A stretch of DNA of 64,000 nt, from the NCBI GenBank assembly GCA_945878375.1, contig CAMDWG010000001.1:186001-250000 (forward strand), given 5' to 3'. Position numbers and translations under genes: made by a program. Shown here in pieces: positions 35,664 to 44,975 of the stretch. This DNA comes from Roseomonas mucosa (lineage in GTDB: Bacteria > Pseudomonadota > Alphaproteobacteria > Acetobacterales > Acetobacteraceae). Within the stretch, counting starts at the first letter, position 1, and the number at the start of each line of letters is the position of its first letter. The notes under the pieces were generated by a model. That model was not told the origin of the DNA. It did no database searches and was given only the letters and a program-made list of their open reading frames with translations.

Positions 35664-37100
35664 TCATGCGACGCTCTCAAGAAGCGTTCGTGCGACACGG
35701 TCCGCTGTAACGCGCTGCTCCCCAGCAGTGCGTGCTGCCTTCTCCACCTGCTCGCGCAGGCGTTTCGCGGCGGAGATGCGGAGCAGGAAGGGCTCCGCCT
35801 CAACTCTTTCGTCCAGGATCGCCACGGCCTCGTCATCCCAGGGCTCGGGCGTGCGCGCCGGCGTCGCCTCGACACGGTCGAGGTCGGTGCCCAGCGGCAG
35901 GATGTGGAACAGCGCGTCGAACAACGCGTTGCAGTATTCCTGCACGATGTAGGTCGCGCCCGCATAGCCCATGAAGGGCGTGCCGGTGGCACGGCGGATG
36001 ATCGCGCCCGGGAAGCTCGCCGGGATGTACATCGCGCGGCTCTTCAGCTCGGCGGCGTACATGCGTTCGTTGTAACTACCGAACAGCACCAGCGGCGGCG
36101 ACGCCTTCATCGCAGCCCGCACCGCCGCGTTGTCCGGCTTCTCGCCAGCCTTACGCGCGAAGGCGAAGGCGCAGGGCACGCCCATCTCCTCGCCCAGGAA
36201 GCGCTGCATCCCGCGCGCATAGGTCTCCGTCGCGACGACCGCGAAGGACGCGCTGGCGAAGAAATCCTGCGTCACGCTGCGCCAGAGATCCCAGATCGGC
36301 TTGATCGTGGTGTGCTTCTCGCGCTCGATGAAGGGCTCGGGGTCCAGGCCCGTCAGCTCGCCGAGCTTGCGGAGGAAGTTCGTGGTCGCGAACAGCCCCA
36401 TCGGCGCCCGCAGCCAGGGCCGTTCCAGCTCCTCGCACAGCTTGCGGCCGAATTCGCGATACATGCAGATGTTCACATCCGCATCCGGCAGCTTTGCGAT
36501 ATCGTCCACATGGCTGCCCAGCGGGAAGACCAGGTTGATCTCGCAGCCGATGCCCTCGACCAGCCGGCGGATCTCCGCGAGGTCGGACGGCATGTTGAAG
36601 GTGCCGTAGATGGGGCCGATGATGTTGACCCGCGGCTTCTCGCCCAGCTTCGGGTTGCGCGCGCGCATCTTGCGGCCGCGCGCGCCGAATTCGGTCCAGA
36701 GCCACATGATCGCGCGATCCGCGGCCTGCCACTGGTCCTCATCGATGGTGCGGCAGATGAAGCGCTGCAGGTTGCTGCCCTGCGGCGTCACGCCGCCGCC
36801 GATCATCTCCGCGATGGAGCCCGTGACGACGACGGCGGGCAGGTCCGGGTCCTGGGTCGCGGCCGCACGCCGCAAATTGGGCTCGGTGCCGTTCTGGCTC
36901 AGGCTGTCCTCGTCAAGGCCGGTGACGACGACAGGCAATTCATGCGGCGGCAGCGCATCCGTGTAGTGCAGCACGGCCGTCACGGGCAGGTTCTCGCAAC
37001 CCACCGGCCCGTCGATGACGACGCGCAGGCCACGCACCGCCGAGAAGGCGTAGATCGCCCCCCAGTAGCCACCAGCCCGATCGTGGTCGAGGACGAGCAT
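35664..37100 (-). CDS. bchZ: Chlorophyllide a reductase subunit Z
   Basis: This 478-aa nitrogenase-like catalytic subunit works with BchY and the BchX iron protein to reduce ring B (C7=C8) of chlorophyllide a. The N-terminal [38 protein letters not shown] with the cluster cysteine, [19 protein letters not shown], and the later [19 protein letters not shown] are typical. It starts four bases after bchY ends. Confidence 0.97.
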   Translation of the reverse strand: MLVLDHDRAGGYWGAIYAFSAVRGLRVVIDGPVGCENLPVTAVLHYTDALPPHELPVVVTGLDEDSLSQNGTEPNLRRAAATQDPDLPAVVVTGSIAEMIGGGVTPQGSNLQRFICRTIDEDQWQAADRAIMWLWTEFGARGRKMRARNPKLGEKPRVNIIGPIYGTFNMPSDLAEIRRLVEGIGCEINLVFPLGSHVDDIAKLPDADVNICMYREFGRKLCEELERPWLRAPMGLFATTNFLRKLGELTGLDPEPFIEREKHTTIKPIWDLWRSVTQDFFASASFAVVATETYARGMQRFLGEEMGVPCAFAFARKAGEKPDNAAVRAAMKASPPLVLFGSYNERMYAAELKSRAMYIPASFPGAIIRRATGTPFMGYAGATYIVQEYCNALFDALFHILPLGTDLDRVEATPARTPEPWDDEAVAILDERVEAEPFLLRISAAKRLREQVEKAARTAGEQRVTADRVARTLLESVA

Positions 37101-37104
37101 GGGC

Positions 37105-38628
37105 CTAGGTTCCCACCGCTTCTTCGGCCTTGGCCTTCGCCAGGCGCAGCTTCTTCTGCCGGTCGCGGAAGCCCGGCGGCTCCTCGGGCTTGCCCTTGAA
37201 GCCGTAGCCTGCGCGATCCGGCGTGCCGACGCCGTCGAAGAACGACACCATGCGGGCGAAGCGCTCGCGCCCGCTCACCTGCGCCGCAACGATCCCCGCC
37301 ATCGACCCCGCGCCCGCAGGACCAAACAGCGGCCGGGCAGAAACCATGTTGGTGAAGTAGAGCGCGGGAATGCCGAGCTCCTTCGCCTTCTGCACCAGCG
37401 GCGTGGTGCCGAGCGCGAGATCGGGCTTCGCGTCCAGCATCGCATGGACGTCCTGTTCGAGGCTCGCGCGGTACTGCACATGCGTGCCCCGCGCCTCGAG
37501 CCATTCGCGGTCGGGGTCCGACCATTCGGTGCGCGGGCAGGCCGTGCCGACATAGGGCACCTCGGCCCCCGCCTCGCTCAGCAGCCGCGCCACCAGCAGT
37601 TCCGAACCCTCGTAGCCGGAGACGGTGATGCGCGCCTTGATCGGGCTGGCCGCCAGCGCGCCCTTGATCGCCGGCAGCATGCGCGCCTTGGCGGCATCGA
37701 GCATCGCGGCCGGCACATCCGCCGCCTTCGCGATAGCCTCCATCCAGGCCGCCGTGCCCTCAAGGCCCACGGGGCCGGAGCCGACAACAGGGCGGCCGGC
37801 GGCGCGGAACTCGCGGATGCTCGCGGTGTAGAAGGGATGCACGGCGGCAACGGCCACGGCATCCAGCGCCGCATACAGATCGCGCCATTCCCGCGCCGGC
37901 GTCTGCGGCGCGAGGCCGAGACCCATGGGCGCGAGCAGCGCGCCGATGCCCATCGGATCGGCGGGGAACAGCTCGCCGATCAGCGCGATGGTGCGCTCGC
38001 CCTCGACCAGGTTGCGCGGGCGGGCGACGGGGCCGGCCTCGGCCTCAAGCCGCGCATAGCGCAGCATCGCGCCCGAGAGCACATCCTTCGCCTCGGCATG
38101 GGTCGGCACGCCGAAGCCGGGCACGTCGATGCCGATGATCCGCACGCCGTTGATCGACTTCGGCAGCAATTCCAGCGGCACGCCAGAAGCGGTCGGCACG
38201 CAGAGATTGGTGACGATGACCGCGTCGTACTCCTCGGGCTTCGCGGTCTCATGCACCGCGTCGCGGATATCCTCGAACAGCTTGCCCGTGACCAGCGTCT
38301 CGGAATTGAAGGGCACATAGCCCACCGTCCGGCGCGCGCCGTAGAAATGGCTGGTGAAGGTCAGGCCATAGACGCAGCAGGCGCTGCCCGAGAGAATCGT
38401 GGCGACGCGCCGCATGCGAAGCCCGACGCGCAGCGAACCGAAGGCCGGGCACATGCTCTGCGGCTGGTCGTGCGGGCCGCGCGGATAGTCCTTCGCGAGG
38501 CGATCCATCGTCTCGCTCTTGCCTGCGGCGCGGGCGGCCGCCTCCATCGTCTCCCGGCCACCATGGCAGCCGGAGCCTTCGGGGATAGCACCCGGGGTCT
38601 GCGCGCTGGGGGGAGGGAGCGTGTCCAT
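37105..38628 (-). CDS. bchY: Chlorophyllide a reductase subunit Y
   Basis: This 507-aa nitrogenase-like partner of BchZ has the N-terminal [40 protein letters not shown] stretch (about residues 59-98), which holds cluster-ligand cysteines. [20 protein letters not shown] and [17 protein letters not shown] follow. It starts three bases after bchX. The 58-residue Pro/Gly-rich N-terminal extension before MCPAFGS is variable in the family, and a later start is possible but less likely given the tight spacing. Confidence 0.96.
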   Translation of the reverse strand: MDTLPPPSAQTPGAIPEGSGCHGGRETMEAAARAAGKSETMDRLAKDYPRGPHDQPQSMCPAFGSLRVGLRMRRVATILSGSACCVYGLTFTSHFYGARRTVGYVPFNSETLVTGKLFEDIRDAVHETAKPEEYDAVIVTNLCVPTASGVPLELLPKSINGVRIIGIDVPGFGVPTHAEAKDVLSGAMLRYARLEAEAGPVARPRNLVEGERTIALIGELFPADPMGIGALLAPMGLGLAPQTPAREWRDLYAALDAVAVAAVHPFYTASIREFRAAGRPVVGSGPVGLEGTAAWMEAIAKAADVPAAMLDAAKARMLPAIKGALAASPIKARITVSGYEGSELLVARLLSEAGAEVPYVGTACPRTEWSDPDREWLEARGTHVQYRASLEQDVHAMLDAKPDLALGTTPLVQKAKELGIPALYFTNMVSARPLFGPAGAGSMAGIVAAQVSGRERFARMVSFFDGVGTPDRAGYGFKGKPEEPPGFRDRQKKLRLAKAKAEEAVGT

Positions 38629-38631
38629 CGC

Positions 38632-39651
38632 TCAGGCGCCCTCGTAGACCACTTCGAGGGAAGGCTTTGCGGTCACGGCGGCGCCGCGCATGTCGTCCTG
38701 GGACGCGGGCTGCAGCACCACGTCGCGGCCGACCACATCGCCCTTGAACAGGCCAAGCAGGCCTTCCTGCGTCAGCGGCGTCGGGCGCAGCGGCGGCGCA
38801 TCGGACACCTGCAGGCCGAGCGCCTCGAACAGCGGGCCCCATTCGCCGTCGGGCCGGCCGACGATCTCGTAATTCGCGCTCTTGCGGCGGATGTCCTCAT
38901 GGGCGGGGATCGCGGCGAGAACCGGGATGCCAACGGCCTGCGCGAAGGCCTGCGCCTCCCCCGTGCCGTCATCCTTGTTCACCACCAGCCCGGCCACGCC
39001 GACATTGCCGCCGAGCTTGCGGAAATACTCCACCGCCGAGCAGACATTGTTCGCGACATAGAGGCTCTGCAGATCGTTCGAGCCGACGACGATGACCTTC
39101 TGGCACATGTCGCGCGCGATCGGCAGGCCGAAGCCGCCGCAGACCACGTCGCCCAGGAAGTCGAGCAGGACGAAGTCGAAATCCCATTCGTGGAAGCCGA
39201 GCTTCTCCAGCAATTCGAAGCCGTGGATGATGCCGCGCCCGCCGCAGCCGCGGCCGACTTCCGGCCCGCCGAGTTCCATCGCGAAGACGCCGTCGCGCTT
39301 GAAGCAGACATCGCCGATCGTGACCTGCTCGCCGGCTGCCTTCTTCTTCGAGCTGGTCTCGATGATGGTCGGGCAAGCCTTGCCGCCGAACAGCAGCGAG
39401 GTGGTGTCGCTCTTCGGATCGCAGCCGATGAGCAGCACGCGCTTGCCCTGCTGCGCCATCATGTAGCTGAGATTGGCCAGGGTGAAGGACTTGCCGATGC
39501 CGCCCTTGCCGTAGATCGCGATGATCTGCGTCTGCTTGCGCGCGGGTTCCGTGTGCACCGGATCGGGGCCCTGCTCGGCCTCCTGGCGCAGCTGCTCTGC
39601 CATGCTGGCCTGCGCGTCGCGGGCAGGCTGGAAACCGGCGGGGGCGTTCAT
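38632..39651 (-). CDS. bchX: Chlorophyllide a reductase iron protein
   Basis: This 339-aa nitrogenase NifH-like ATPase delivers electrons to BchYZ. The P-loop is [11 protein letters not shown] (residues 47-57), with IGCDPKSDTT next. The 4Fe-4S cysteines lie in VGRGCGGRGI and [12 protein letters not shown]. The ATG at 39651 overlaps the bchC stop (ATGA). An in-frame extension upstream inside bchC is not real. Confidence 0.97.
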   Translation of the reverse strand: MNAPAGFQPARDAQASMAEQLRQEAEQGPDPVHTEPARKQTQIIAIYGKGGIGKSFTLANLSYMMAQQGKRVLLIGCDPKSDTTSLLFGGKACPTIIETSSKKKAAGEQVTIGDVCFKRDGVFAMELGGPEVGRGCGGRGIIHGFELLEKLGFHEWDFDFVLLDFLGDVVCGGFGLPIARDMCQKVIVVGSNDLQSLYVANNVCSAVEYFRKLGGNVGVAGLVVNKDDGTGEAQAFAQAVGIPVLAAIPAHEDIRRKSANYEIVGRPDGEWGPLFEALGLQVSDAPPLRPTPLTQEGLLGLFKGDVVGRDVVLQPASQDDMRGAAVTAKPSLEVVYEGA

Positions 39652-40586
39652 TGGCAATTCCTCCAGTCCAGAACCATCTTCAGGCAGCCCGGATCTTCGA
39701 AGGCGGTCCGGTAGGCGTCCGGGGCGGACGCGAAATCGCGGCTGTGCGTGACGAGCCCGTCGAGCGGCAGCCGCCCATCGGCGATCAGCCCGCGCACCGC
39801 GACGAGATCCGGGTCGCGCCATTCGGCGGCGATGCGGATACGCGCCTCCCGCATGAAGGCGGGCGGAAAGGCGAAGGACAGCGGCGCGCTGTAGAAGCCG
39901 GCCAGCACCACTTCCCCACCGGGCGCGAGGCGCTGGATCAAGGTATCGAGCAGCCCCGAATCCCCGCTGACATCGCAGATGCAGCGATAGTCGCGGCGCG
40001 GATCGGCCTCGGGCGCCAGCACCTGGTAGCCACGCGCGCCATCGGCACGGCGCGGATCCAGTTCCCACACCACAGGCGGCGGCCCACCCATCGCGACGAC
40101 AAGGCGCGCGACTAGCCGGCCGAGCACGCCATGGCCGACGATGAGGTCGGGCGGCGCGACGCCGGGCACGATCGCATGATGCGCGGTGGCGGCCAGGGCG
40201 AGCAGCACGCCATCCGCGCCCAGCCCGTCATCGATCGGAACGGCCTTGGCGGAGGAGACGACCAGGCGGCGCGCCGCGCCGCCGAACAGCCCACGCACCG
40301 CGCCGAAGCAGCGCGCGCCGGCGACGAAGACGCGTTCGCCAACCCGCCGGTCGGAGTGCGCGCCAGCCTGCGCGATGCGCCCGACCGATTCGTAGCCGGG
40401 CACCAGCGGGTAGCCCATGCCGGGGAAGGCCGGCATCCGCCCGGTGTAGAGCAGGCGCTCGGTCCCGGTGCTGATCCCGCTCCACTCGACATCGACCACG
40501 ACGTCGCCTTCGGCAGGCGCCGCGAGTTCGAGCCGGCTGAGGGCCAGCTTCTCAGGTGCTTCCAGGACGACTGCGAGCGTGTGCAC
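39648..40586 (-). CDS. bchC: 3-hydroxyethyl bacteriochlorophyllide a dehydrogenase (GTG start)
   Basis: This 312-aa zinc-type medium-chain dehydrogenase oxidises the 3-hydroxyethyl side chain to acetyl. The N-terminal VEWSGISTGTERLLYTGRMP, GMGYPLVPGYESVGRI, and the NAD-binding region around IVGHGVLGRLVARLVVAMGG are typical. The start is GTG at 40586. It heads the bchCXYZ(puf) operon, with an exact PpsR operator 49-66 bases upstream. Confidence 0.95.
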   Translation of the reverse strand: MHTLAVVLEAPEKLALSRLELAAPAEGDVVVDVEWSGISTGTERLLYTGRMPAFPGMGYPLVPGYESVGRIAQAGAHSDRRVGERVFVAGARCFGAVRGLFGGAARRLVVSSAKAVPIDDGLGADGVLLALAATAHHAIVPGVAPPDLIVGHGVLGRLVARLVVAMGGPPPVVWELDPRRADGARGYQVLAPEADPRRDYRCICDVSGDSGLLDTLIQRLAPGGEVVLAGFYSAPLSFAFPPAFMREARIRIAAEWRDPDLVAVRGLIADGRLPLDGLVTHSRDFASAPDAYRTAFEDPGCLKMVLDWRNCQ

Positions 40587-40634
40587 GGTTGTGAGCTTTT
40601 CTCCAGGCCGTCACCCTAGCCTGACATTGATACA

Positions 40635-40652
40635 TGTCAAGTCAAACTGACA
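40635..40652 (-). promoter_or_regulatory. PpsR operator, exact TGT-N12-ACA, upstream of bchC
   Basis: TGTCAAGTCAAACTGACA fits the extended TGTCA-N8-TGACA palindrome perfectly. It lies in the 74-base crtF-bchC gap, with further TGACA/TGTCA half-sites adjacent at 40622-40639. The bchC operators of Rhodobacter are the classical PpsR/CrtJ targets. Confidence 0.9.
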
Positions 40653-40660
40653 CTCAATCG

Positions 40661-41821
40661 TCAGGCCTGGGTGACATCCGCCACGAGGACGCGCGCCAGA
40701 AGGGGCGTGTGGGTGGGCAACAGCCGGGGGCGCGCGAAACCGGCGGCGGTGAGCATGGCGGCGAGTTCATCCGGATGCCGCGGCCGCCCGCGTCCCATCG
40801 CGAGCAGGTAGAAGCCGAAATAGGCATCGCCCGCCGGCTCGGCGCCCGTGGTGCCCGACATCGGCTCCGCGATCAGCACGCGCCCACCGGGGGGAAGCGC
40901 CTGGCGCACGCGGCGCAGCAGGGCCATCACCACATCGTCGTCATGGTCGTGCAGCACGCGCACCAGGCTGATCAGGTCGGCGCCCTTGGGCAGGGGATCC
41001 CGCGTGAAATCGCCGCCATGCGTGCTGGCGCGCCCGGACAGCCCCAGGCGCTGGAAGCGCTCGGCGCCCAGTTCGGCGACCGGCGGCAGGTCGAACAGCA
41101 TCAGTCGCAGCTGCGGCGAGGCGGCCGCGACGGCGGCCAGGAAGGCGCCGCTGCCGCCGCCGATATCCAGCAGGCAGCGATAGGCGCCGAAATCATGGGC
41201 CGCAATGACCTCATCCGCGACCATCGGCTGGGACGCGGCCATCAGCGCGGAATACTCGGCCGTGCGGTCGCGTCCGAGCGCGCCTGGCGCCTCGGCGCCG
41301 GTATAGGCCCAGTAGCCGGACAGCGCATTGCCGCCCCGGGGCCGCCGCAGCATGGCCACGGGGTCGGCGAGGTCGGCGTAGAGCATCGCGTGATGCTCGA
41401 CCATCGCTGGGATCCCGGGATTGTCGATCATCGCCGCGCCGAGCTTCCCCAGCGCCCAGCGCCCGTCCCCGCGAAGCGCCACGAGATCGAGGGACGCGGC
41501 AGCCCGCAGCAGGCGTTCCGCCGCCTCCGGCGACAGATCCATCTGCGCCGCCAGGACGCGCTGCTCCACCGGCCCGTGCCGAAGCCGCTCGAACAGGTCG
41601 AGTCGCACGGCCGCGAGCAGGACCTGCGAATAGACGAAGCCCGCGCAGAGATCGAACAGCGCCCGCGCGCGGCGTCGCGCGAAGGGCCGCGTAAGCGGGA
41701 AGTGGGCCGCCCAGCGCCGAAACCCGGCAGAGGCCGTCAGCCCTTCCCGCCAGCTCCGGAAGCGATCACGCAAGGCCAGCCTCACCGGCGCCTCAAGACC
41801 GGCGGAAGCGCTCACGTCCAC
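40661..41821 (-). CDS. crtF: Hydroxycarotenoid O-methyltransferase
   Basis: This 386-aa SAM-dependent methyltransferase forms the 1-methoxy end groups of spirilloxanthin-type carotenoids. An N-terminal dimerisation/winged-helix part (QVLLAAVRLDLFERLRHGPV) is followed by the SAM site LLDIGGGSGAFLAAVA and the LVRVLHDHDDD segment of O-methyltransferases. The start is GTG (41821, or 41815). It is separated from crtE by 139 bases that contain a hairpin just before the start. Confidence 0.93.
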   Translation of the reverse strand: MDVSASAGLEAPVRLALRDRFRSWREGLTASAGFRRWAAHFPLTRPFARRRARALFDLCAGFVYSQVLLAAVRLDLFERLRHGPVEQRVLAAQMDLSPEAAERLLRAAASLDLVALRGDGRWALGKLGAAMIDNPGIPAMVEHHAMLYADLADPVAMLRRPRGGNALSGYWAYTGAEAPGALGRDRTAEYSALMAASQPMVADEVIAAHDFGAYRCLLDIGGGSGAFLAAVAAASPQLRLMLFDLPPVAELGAERFQRLGLSGRASTHGGDFTRDPLPKGADLISLVRVLHDHDDDVVMALLRRVRQALPPGGRVLIAEPMSGTTGAEPAGDAYFGFYLLAMGRGRPRHPDELAAMLTAAGFARPRLLPTHTPLLARVLVADVTQA

Positions 41822-41822
41822 C

Positions 41823-41845
41823 GCACGAAGGTTTCACCTTCGTGC
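41823..41845. other. Hairpin immediately upstream of crtF
   Basis: A 10-bp perfect stem (GCACGAAGGT and its complement) with a TTC loop ends two bases before the crtF start codon on the transcript. It could hide the crtF ribosome site or act as an mRNA processing element. The rest of the 139-base crtE-crtF gap shows nothing else. Confidence 0.6.
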
Positions 41846-41960
41846 CCCTCAGTCGCCGGGCGCCGCGCATCCGCGCGGCTTGGATTCGCCGCAGTGGCGG
41901 CGGCGGCCAGTCGGCCGCTCGCCCCTCCGGGGCGCAGGTCGGAACATCGGGCGCTGGAGA

Positions 41961-42830
41961 TCATGCGACGCTGGCGAGCTTGCGCGGCACCAGGCGCTGC
42001 GCCTCCTGCAGCATCAGGGCGCGCAGCATGGCTTGGCCGGGGCAGGGCGGGATGGCGGCCACAGCCGCCTCGCTCAACTGCCGCAGCCGCGCCACCGCGC
42101 CATCCAGGCCGAAGACCGCAACGGCGCTCGGCCGGCCCAGCGCCGCATCGCGGCCCACCGGTTTGCCGAGGCTCGCCTCATCCTCCACCGCGTCGCGAAG
42201 GTCGTCGGCGACCTGATAGGCCTCGCCCAGCCGGTCGCCGAGCAGGCGCCACGCCTCCGGCTCCGCATGCCCGGCCGCGGCGGCGCCGGCCACGCAGGCG
42301 GCGGCGAAGAGGGCGCCGGTTTTCTGGCGCTGGTATTCGGACAAATCGACCTGGGTCTCGCATTCCCAGGCCTGGCCCGCGACGATGCCGAAGGGCACGC
42401 CGACCCCGTCGCCCACCGCGCCGAGGATCGTGCCGAGCCGCTCCGGCGCGCAGGGGGCGACGCGCGCCAGGGTCTGGAAGGCCAGGATGATCAGCGCATC
42501 GCCGGCCAGCACGGCCAGCGGGACGCCGAAGCTGCGATGCACGCTCGGCTTGCCGCGCCGGGTTTCGGCATCGTCGAAGCAGGGCATGTCGTCATGGACG
42601 AGGCTGGCGCAGTGCAGCAGCTCGATCGCGGCGGCGGCGGCGGAAGCCAGCGCCGGGCGGTCATCGCCGCAGGCCGCAGCGACGGCCAGCGTCAGCCGCG
42701 GGCGGATGCGTGCGCCCTTGGGGAAGACCGCGTGCCGCATCGCGGCCGCGAGGCGGGGCGGAGCGCCTGCGGCCTCCGCCAGCAGGACGGCATCGGCCAG
42801 GCTGGCCTCGATCCGCGCGGCGACATCCAT
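41961..42830 (-). CDS. crtE: Geranylgeranyl diphosphate synthase
   Basis: This 289-aa trans-prenyltransferase makes C20 GGPP for carotenoids and the bacteriochlorophyll tail. The first aspartate-rich motif is SLVHDDMPCFDDAETRRG and the second is QVADDLRDAVED. The ATG at 42830 lies six bases after GGGAGA; another ATG at 42836 touches that site and is less likely. Exact and near-exact PpsR operators lie in the 142-base gap upstream. Confidence 0.95.
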   Translation of the reverse strand: MDVAARIEASLADAVLLAEAAGAPPRLAAAMRHAVFPKGARIRPRLTLAVAAACGDDRPALASAAAAAIELLHCASLVHDDMPCFDDAETRRGKPSVHRSFGVPLAVLAGDALIILAFQTLARVAPCAPERLGTILGAVGDGVGVPFGIVAGQAWECETQVDLSEYQRQKTGALFAAACVAGAAAAGHAEPEAWRLLGDRLGEAYQVADDLRDAVEDEASLGKPVGRDAALGRPSAVAVFGLDGAVARLRQLSEAAVAAIPPCPGQAMLRALMLQEAQRLVPRKLASVA

Positions 42831-42899
42831 GCGCATTCTCCCAGGCGGGCTGGCCGCCGGCGGCGCCAAAGTGGGGCGCCACAGACCGTCAGTCTGACA

Positions 42900-42917
42900 T
42901 GTCAGGCCTGAGTGTCA
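42900..42917 (-). promoter_or_regulatory. PpsR-like operator, one mismatch, upstream of crtE
   Basis: TGTCAGGCCTGAGTGTCA has the TGTCA half-site and the 18-base spacing, with TCA instead of ACA. It overlaps the exact site at 42913-42930, giving a tandem arrangement typical of cooperative PpsR binding. Confidence 0.5.
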
Positions 42918-42930
42918 GCTATTCTTGACA
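42913..42930 (-). promoter_or_regulatory. PpsR operator, exact TGT-N12-ACA, upstream of crtE
   Basis: TGTCAGCTATTCTTGACA is an exact PpsR/CrtJ site 83 bases before the crtE ATG, in the crtB-crtE gap. It places a regulated promoter for crtEF-bchCXYZ-puf here. Confidence 0.88.
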
Positions 42931-42972
42931 GTCGCGTCAATGGCTTTCGGCAATCCAGCCGCTCGCCGCGCG

Positions 42973-44025
42973 TCAGGCGGACCTGACAGCCCCTGGGGCG
43001 CCCGCAGACATGTGGTCGAGCCGGTCGAACAGCTCGACGGCCCAGAGCAGGCGGTTGCGGAAGCCCGGCACAGGCAGCGCCGCATCGCCTTGCGCTGGCA
43101 TCGCCTCCACCGCCTCGACCAGGAAGCGCGTGCCGGGCAGCGGCGGCGCGGCAAGATCGGTGGGCCGCTCGGACAGCATCCGGACGCTCTGCGCCATCAG
43201 CCGCAGCTTGCGATGGCCGGGCACGACCGCCCGCCGCGTGACGGAGTCCAGCCCGCGCCGCTCCACCTCCCGCCCGATTTCCGCATAGACGAAGCGCGCG
43301 GCCGCGATGCCGGATCGGCAGTCGCGCGGCAGCTGCGCGATGCCGGCTTCGGCGCGCTGGTAAAGTTCATCGGCCGCGCGCAGCAGCCGCGCGACCACGC
43401 GGCCCAGCGCAGGGGTGAAGGCGGGGGCCGCGAGGAAGGCGGCAGGCTCGATCCCCTCTTCCCGCAGCCAGTCATGCGGCAGGTAGAGCCGGCCGTTCCG
43501 CGCATCCTCGCCCACATCGCGCGCGATGTTGGTGTACTGCATGGCCACGCCGAGGTCGCAGGCCCGCGCGATCGCGCCCGGGCTCCGCACCCCCATCAGC
43601 AGCGTCATGATCGCGCCAACCGCCGCGGCCACGCGCGCCGCATAGGCCTCGAGCGCCGGCAAGTCGGGGCATTGGCGGCCTTCCGCATCCCAGGCGAGGC
43701 CTTCCAGCAGCGCCTCCGGCAATGCGCGGGGGATGGCGAAGCGCGCGACCACGCGGGCGAAGGCGCGATCGGCCGGATGGGCGAAGGGCTGGCCGGCGTG
43801 AATGGCCTCCAGCCGTTCCCGCAGCGCGGCCAATTCGCCGAAGCCCCCGCCTTCGTCGATCAGGTCATCGGCGACGCGGCAGAAGGCGTAGAGCGCGGTC
43901 GCGGGCTCCGCCACGCGCTGCGGCAGCAGCTTGGCGGCGGCGGCGAAGGATTTCGACCCGCCCGACAACATCACACGGCAGGCTGCCATATCGGCGCGGA
44001 CCGTCTCGGGCTCGTGGGTTGGCAT
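42973..44025 (-). CDS. crtB: Phytoene synthase
   Basis: This 350-aa head-to-head prenyltransferase joins two GGPP to phytoene. The first aspartate motif is FCRVADDLIDEGG; the second region is DLGVAMQYTNIARDVGEDARNGRLYLP. Length and motifs are standard. It follows bchO by 14 bases and is upstream of crtE rather than paired with crtI. Confidence 0.95.
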   Translation of the reverse strand: MPTHEPETVRADMAACRVMLSGGSKSFAAAAKLLPQRVAEPATALYAFCRVADDLIDEGGGFGELAALRERLEAIHAGQPFAHPADRAFARVVARFAIPRALPEALLEGLAWDAEGRQCPDLPALEAYAARVAAAVGAIMTLLMGVRSPGAIARACDLGVAMQYTNIARDVGEDARNGRLYLPHDWLREEGIEPAAFLAAPAFTPALGRVVARLLRAADELYQRAEAGIAQLPRDCRSGIAAARFVYAEIGREVERRGLDSVTRRAVVPGHRKLRLMAQSVRMLSERPTDLAAPPLPGTRFLVEAVEAMPAQGDAALPVPGFRNRLLWAVELFDRLDHMSAGAPGAVRSA

Positions 44026-44039
44026 GGGCGGTATCCGGA

Positions 44040-44969
44040 TCAGCCGGTTCGACTGTAAGGCAAGATTGACACGGAGCGCGAGCCGCTTTCTTCGCCTTTT
44101 GAATCTACCGCGATGTCCAGCAGCAACTGTGCCACCTCCGCCGGCCGTTCCTCATGCGCCAGATGGCCGAGCCCGGGCAGGGTGACGATCCGCGCCGATG
44201 GCAGGCGGGCGCGGATGCGCTCGGCCTGCGCGGGGGGAATGGTGCGATCCGCGCCGCCGACGACCAGGACAAGCGCGGGGCGGAGGCGCGGCAGGTCGCG
44301 CAGCAGCGGCAGCAGATCCCAATTCGCCATCATGCCGAGCGCGGCGGCCACATGGCTCGAATGCCGGAACAGACGCGCATAGAGATCCACGCCGTGGGCA
44401 TCGATACGGCTGCCGGTGTCGCGCAGCAGCCTCTCAGCCACCTCGCGGTTGGAGGCCCGCCAGGCGAGCAGGTTGGGCACGAAGGGCAGGCCCACCAGCA
44501 TCCGCGCCGCCTTGGTGAAGAAGGCCGCATGACGTTCGCCCAGCGGCAGCAGCGCGCCATTGAGGCTGACCACCGCCCGCGGGTCGATCCGCCCATCCAG
44601 CGCGAGCCGCAGCGCCACGGCGGCGCCTGCCGAATGGCCGATCGCCAGCACGGGCCGCGCGTCCAGCGCCTGCAGCAAGGCGGCCAGCGCGCCGGCCATC
44701 CCGGGCAGCGACAGGCGCTGCGCGGGCGGCAGGTCGGTGAAGCCATGGCCCGGCAGATCCGGCGCGATCACCCGGAAGCGCGTGGCAAGGATCGGCAGCA
44801 GCCCGCGCCAGGAATGCGTCGCGGCGGCGGTGCCGTGCAGCAGCAGCAGATCGGGCCCCTGCCCCGCCACCTGCACATGCCAGCGCAGCCCGCCGGCGGT
44901 GACGAAGCGGCTGGTCTCCCGATGCGGCCAGTCCCGGCCGTCACGCTCCCAAGAGGGGTGATCGGCCAT
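44040..44969 (-). CDS. bchO: Alpha/beta hydrolase of the Mg-chelatase operon
   Basis: This 309-aa alpha/beta hydrolase always associates with bchI and bchD; its exact role in Mg insertion is unsettled. The N-terminal strand is LLLLHGTAAATHSWR, the nucleophile elbow is IGHSAGAAVAL and the catalytic His is in LPGLGHLAHEE. It starts six bases after bchD. The last codons contain a PpsR-type operator for the next gene, crtB. Confidence 0.92.
   Translation of the reverse strand: MADHPSWERDGRDWPHRETSRFVTAGGLRWHVQVAGQGPDLLLLHGTAAATHSWRGLLPILATRFRVIAPDLPGHGFTDLPPAQRLSLPGMAGALAALLQALDARPVLAIGHSAGAAVALRLALDGRIDPRAVVSLNGALLPLGERHAAFFTKAARMLVGLPFVPNLLAWRASNREVAERLLRDTGSRIDAHGVDLYARLFRHSSHVAAALGMMANWDLLPLLRDLPRLRPALVLVVGGADRTIPPAQAERIRARLPSARIVTLPGLGHLAHEERPAEVAQLLLDIAVDSKGEESGSRSVSILPYSRTG
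44054..44071 (-). promoter_or_regulatory. PpsR operator, exact TGT-N12-ACA, upstream of crtB (inside bchO end)
   Basis: TGTAAGGCAAGATTGACA (plus-strand reading) has TGT and ACA exactly 12 bases apart. It lies 29-46 bases before the crtB ATG within the last codons of bchO. It suggests crtB has its own regulated promoter despite the 14-base gap. Confidence 0.65.
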
Positions 44970-44975
44970 GCGGGA

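Noticed and set aside
35473-35667. A 64-codon minus-strand frame between bchZ and pufB whose ATG overlaps the bchZ stop (ATGA), where pufQ lies in Rhodobacter
   Set aside because: It has no membrane helix or similarity to PufQ, has no ribosome site, and runs out of frame into pufB. Kept as a possible leader only.
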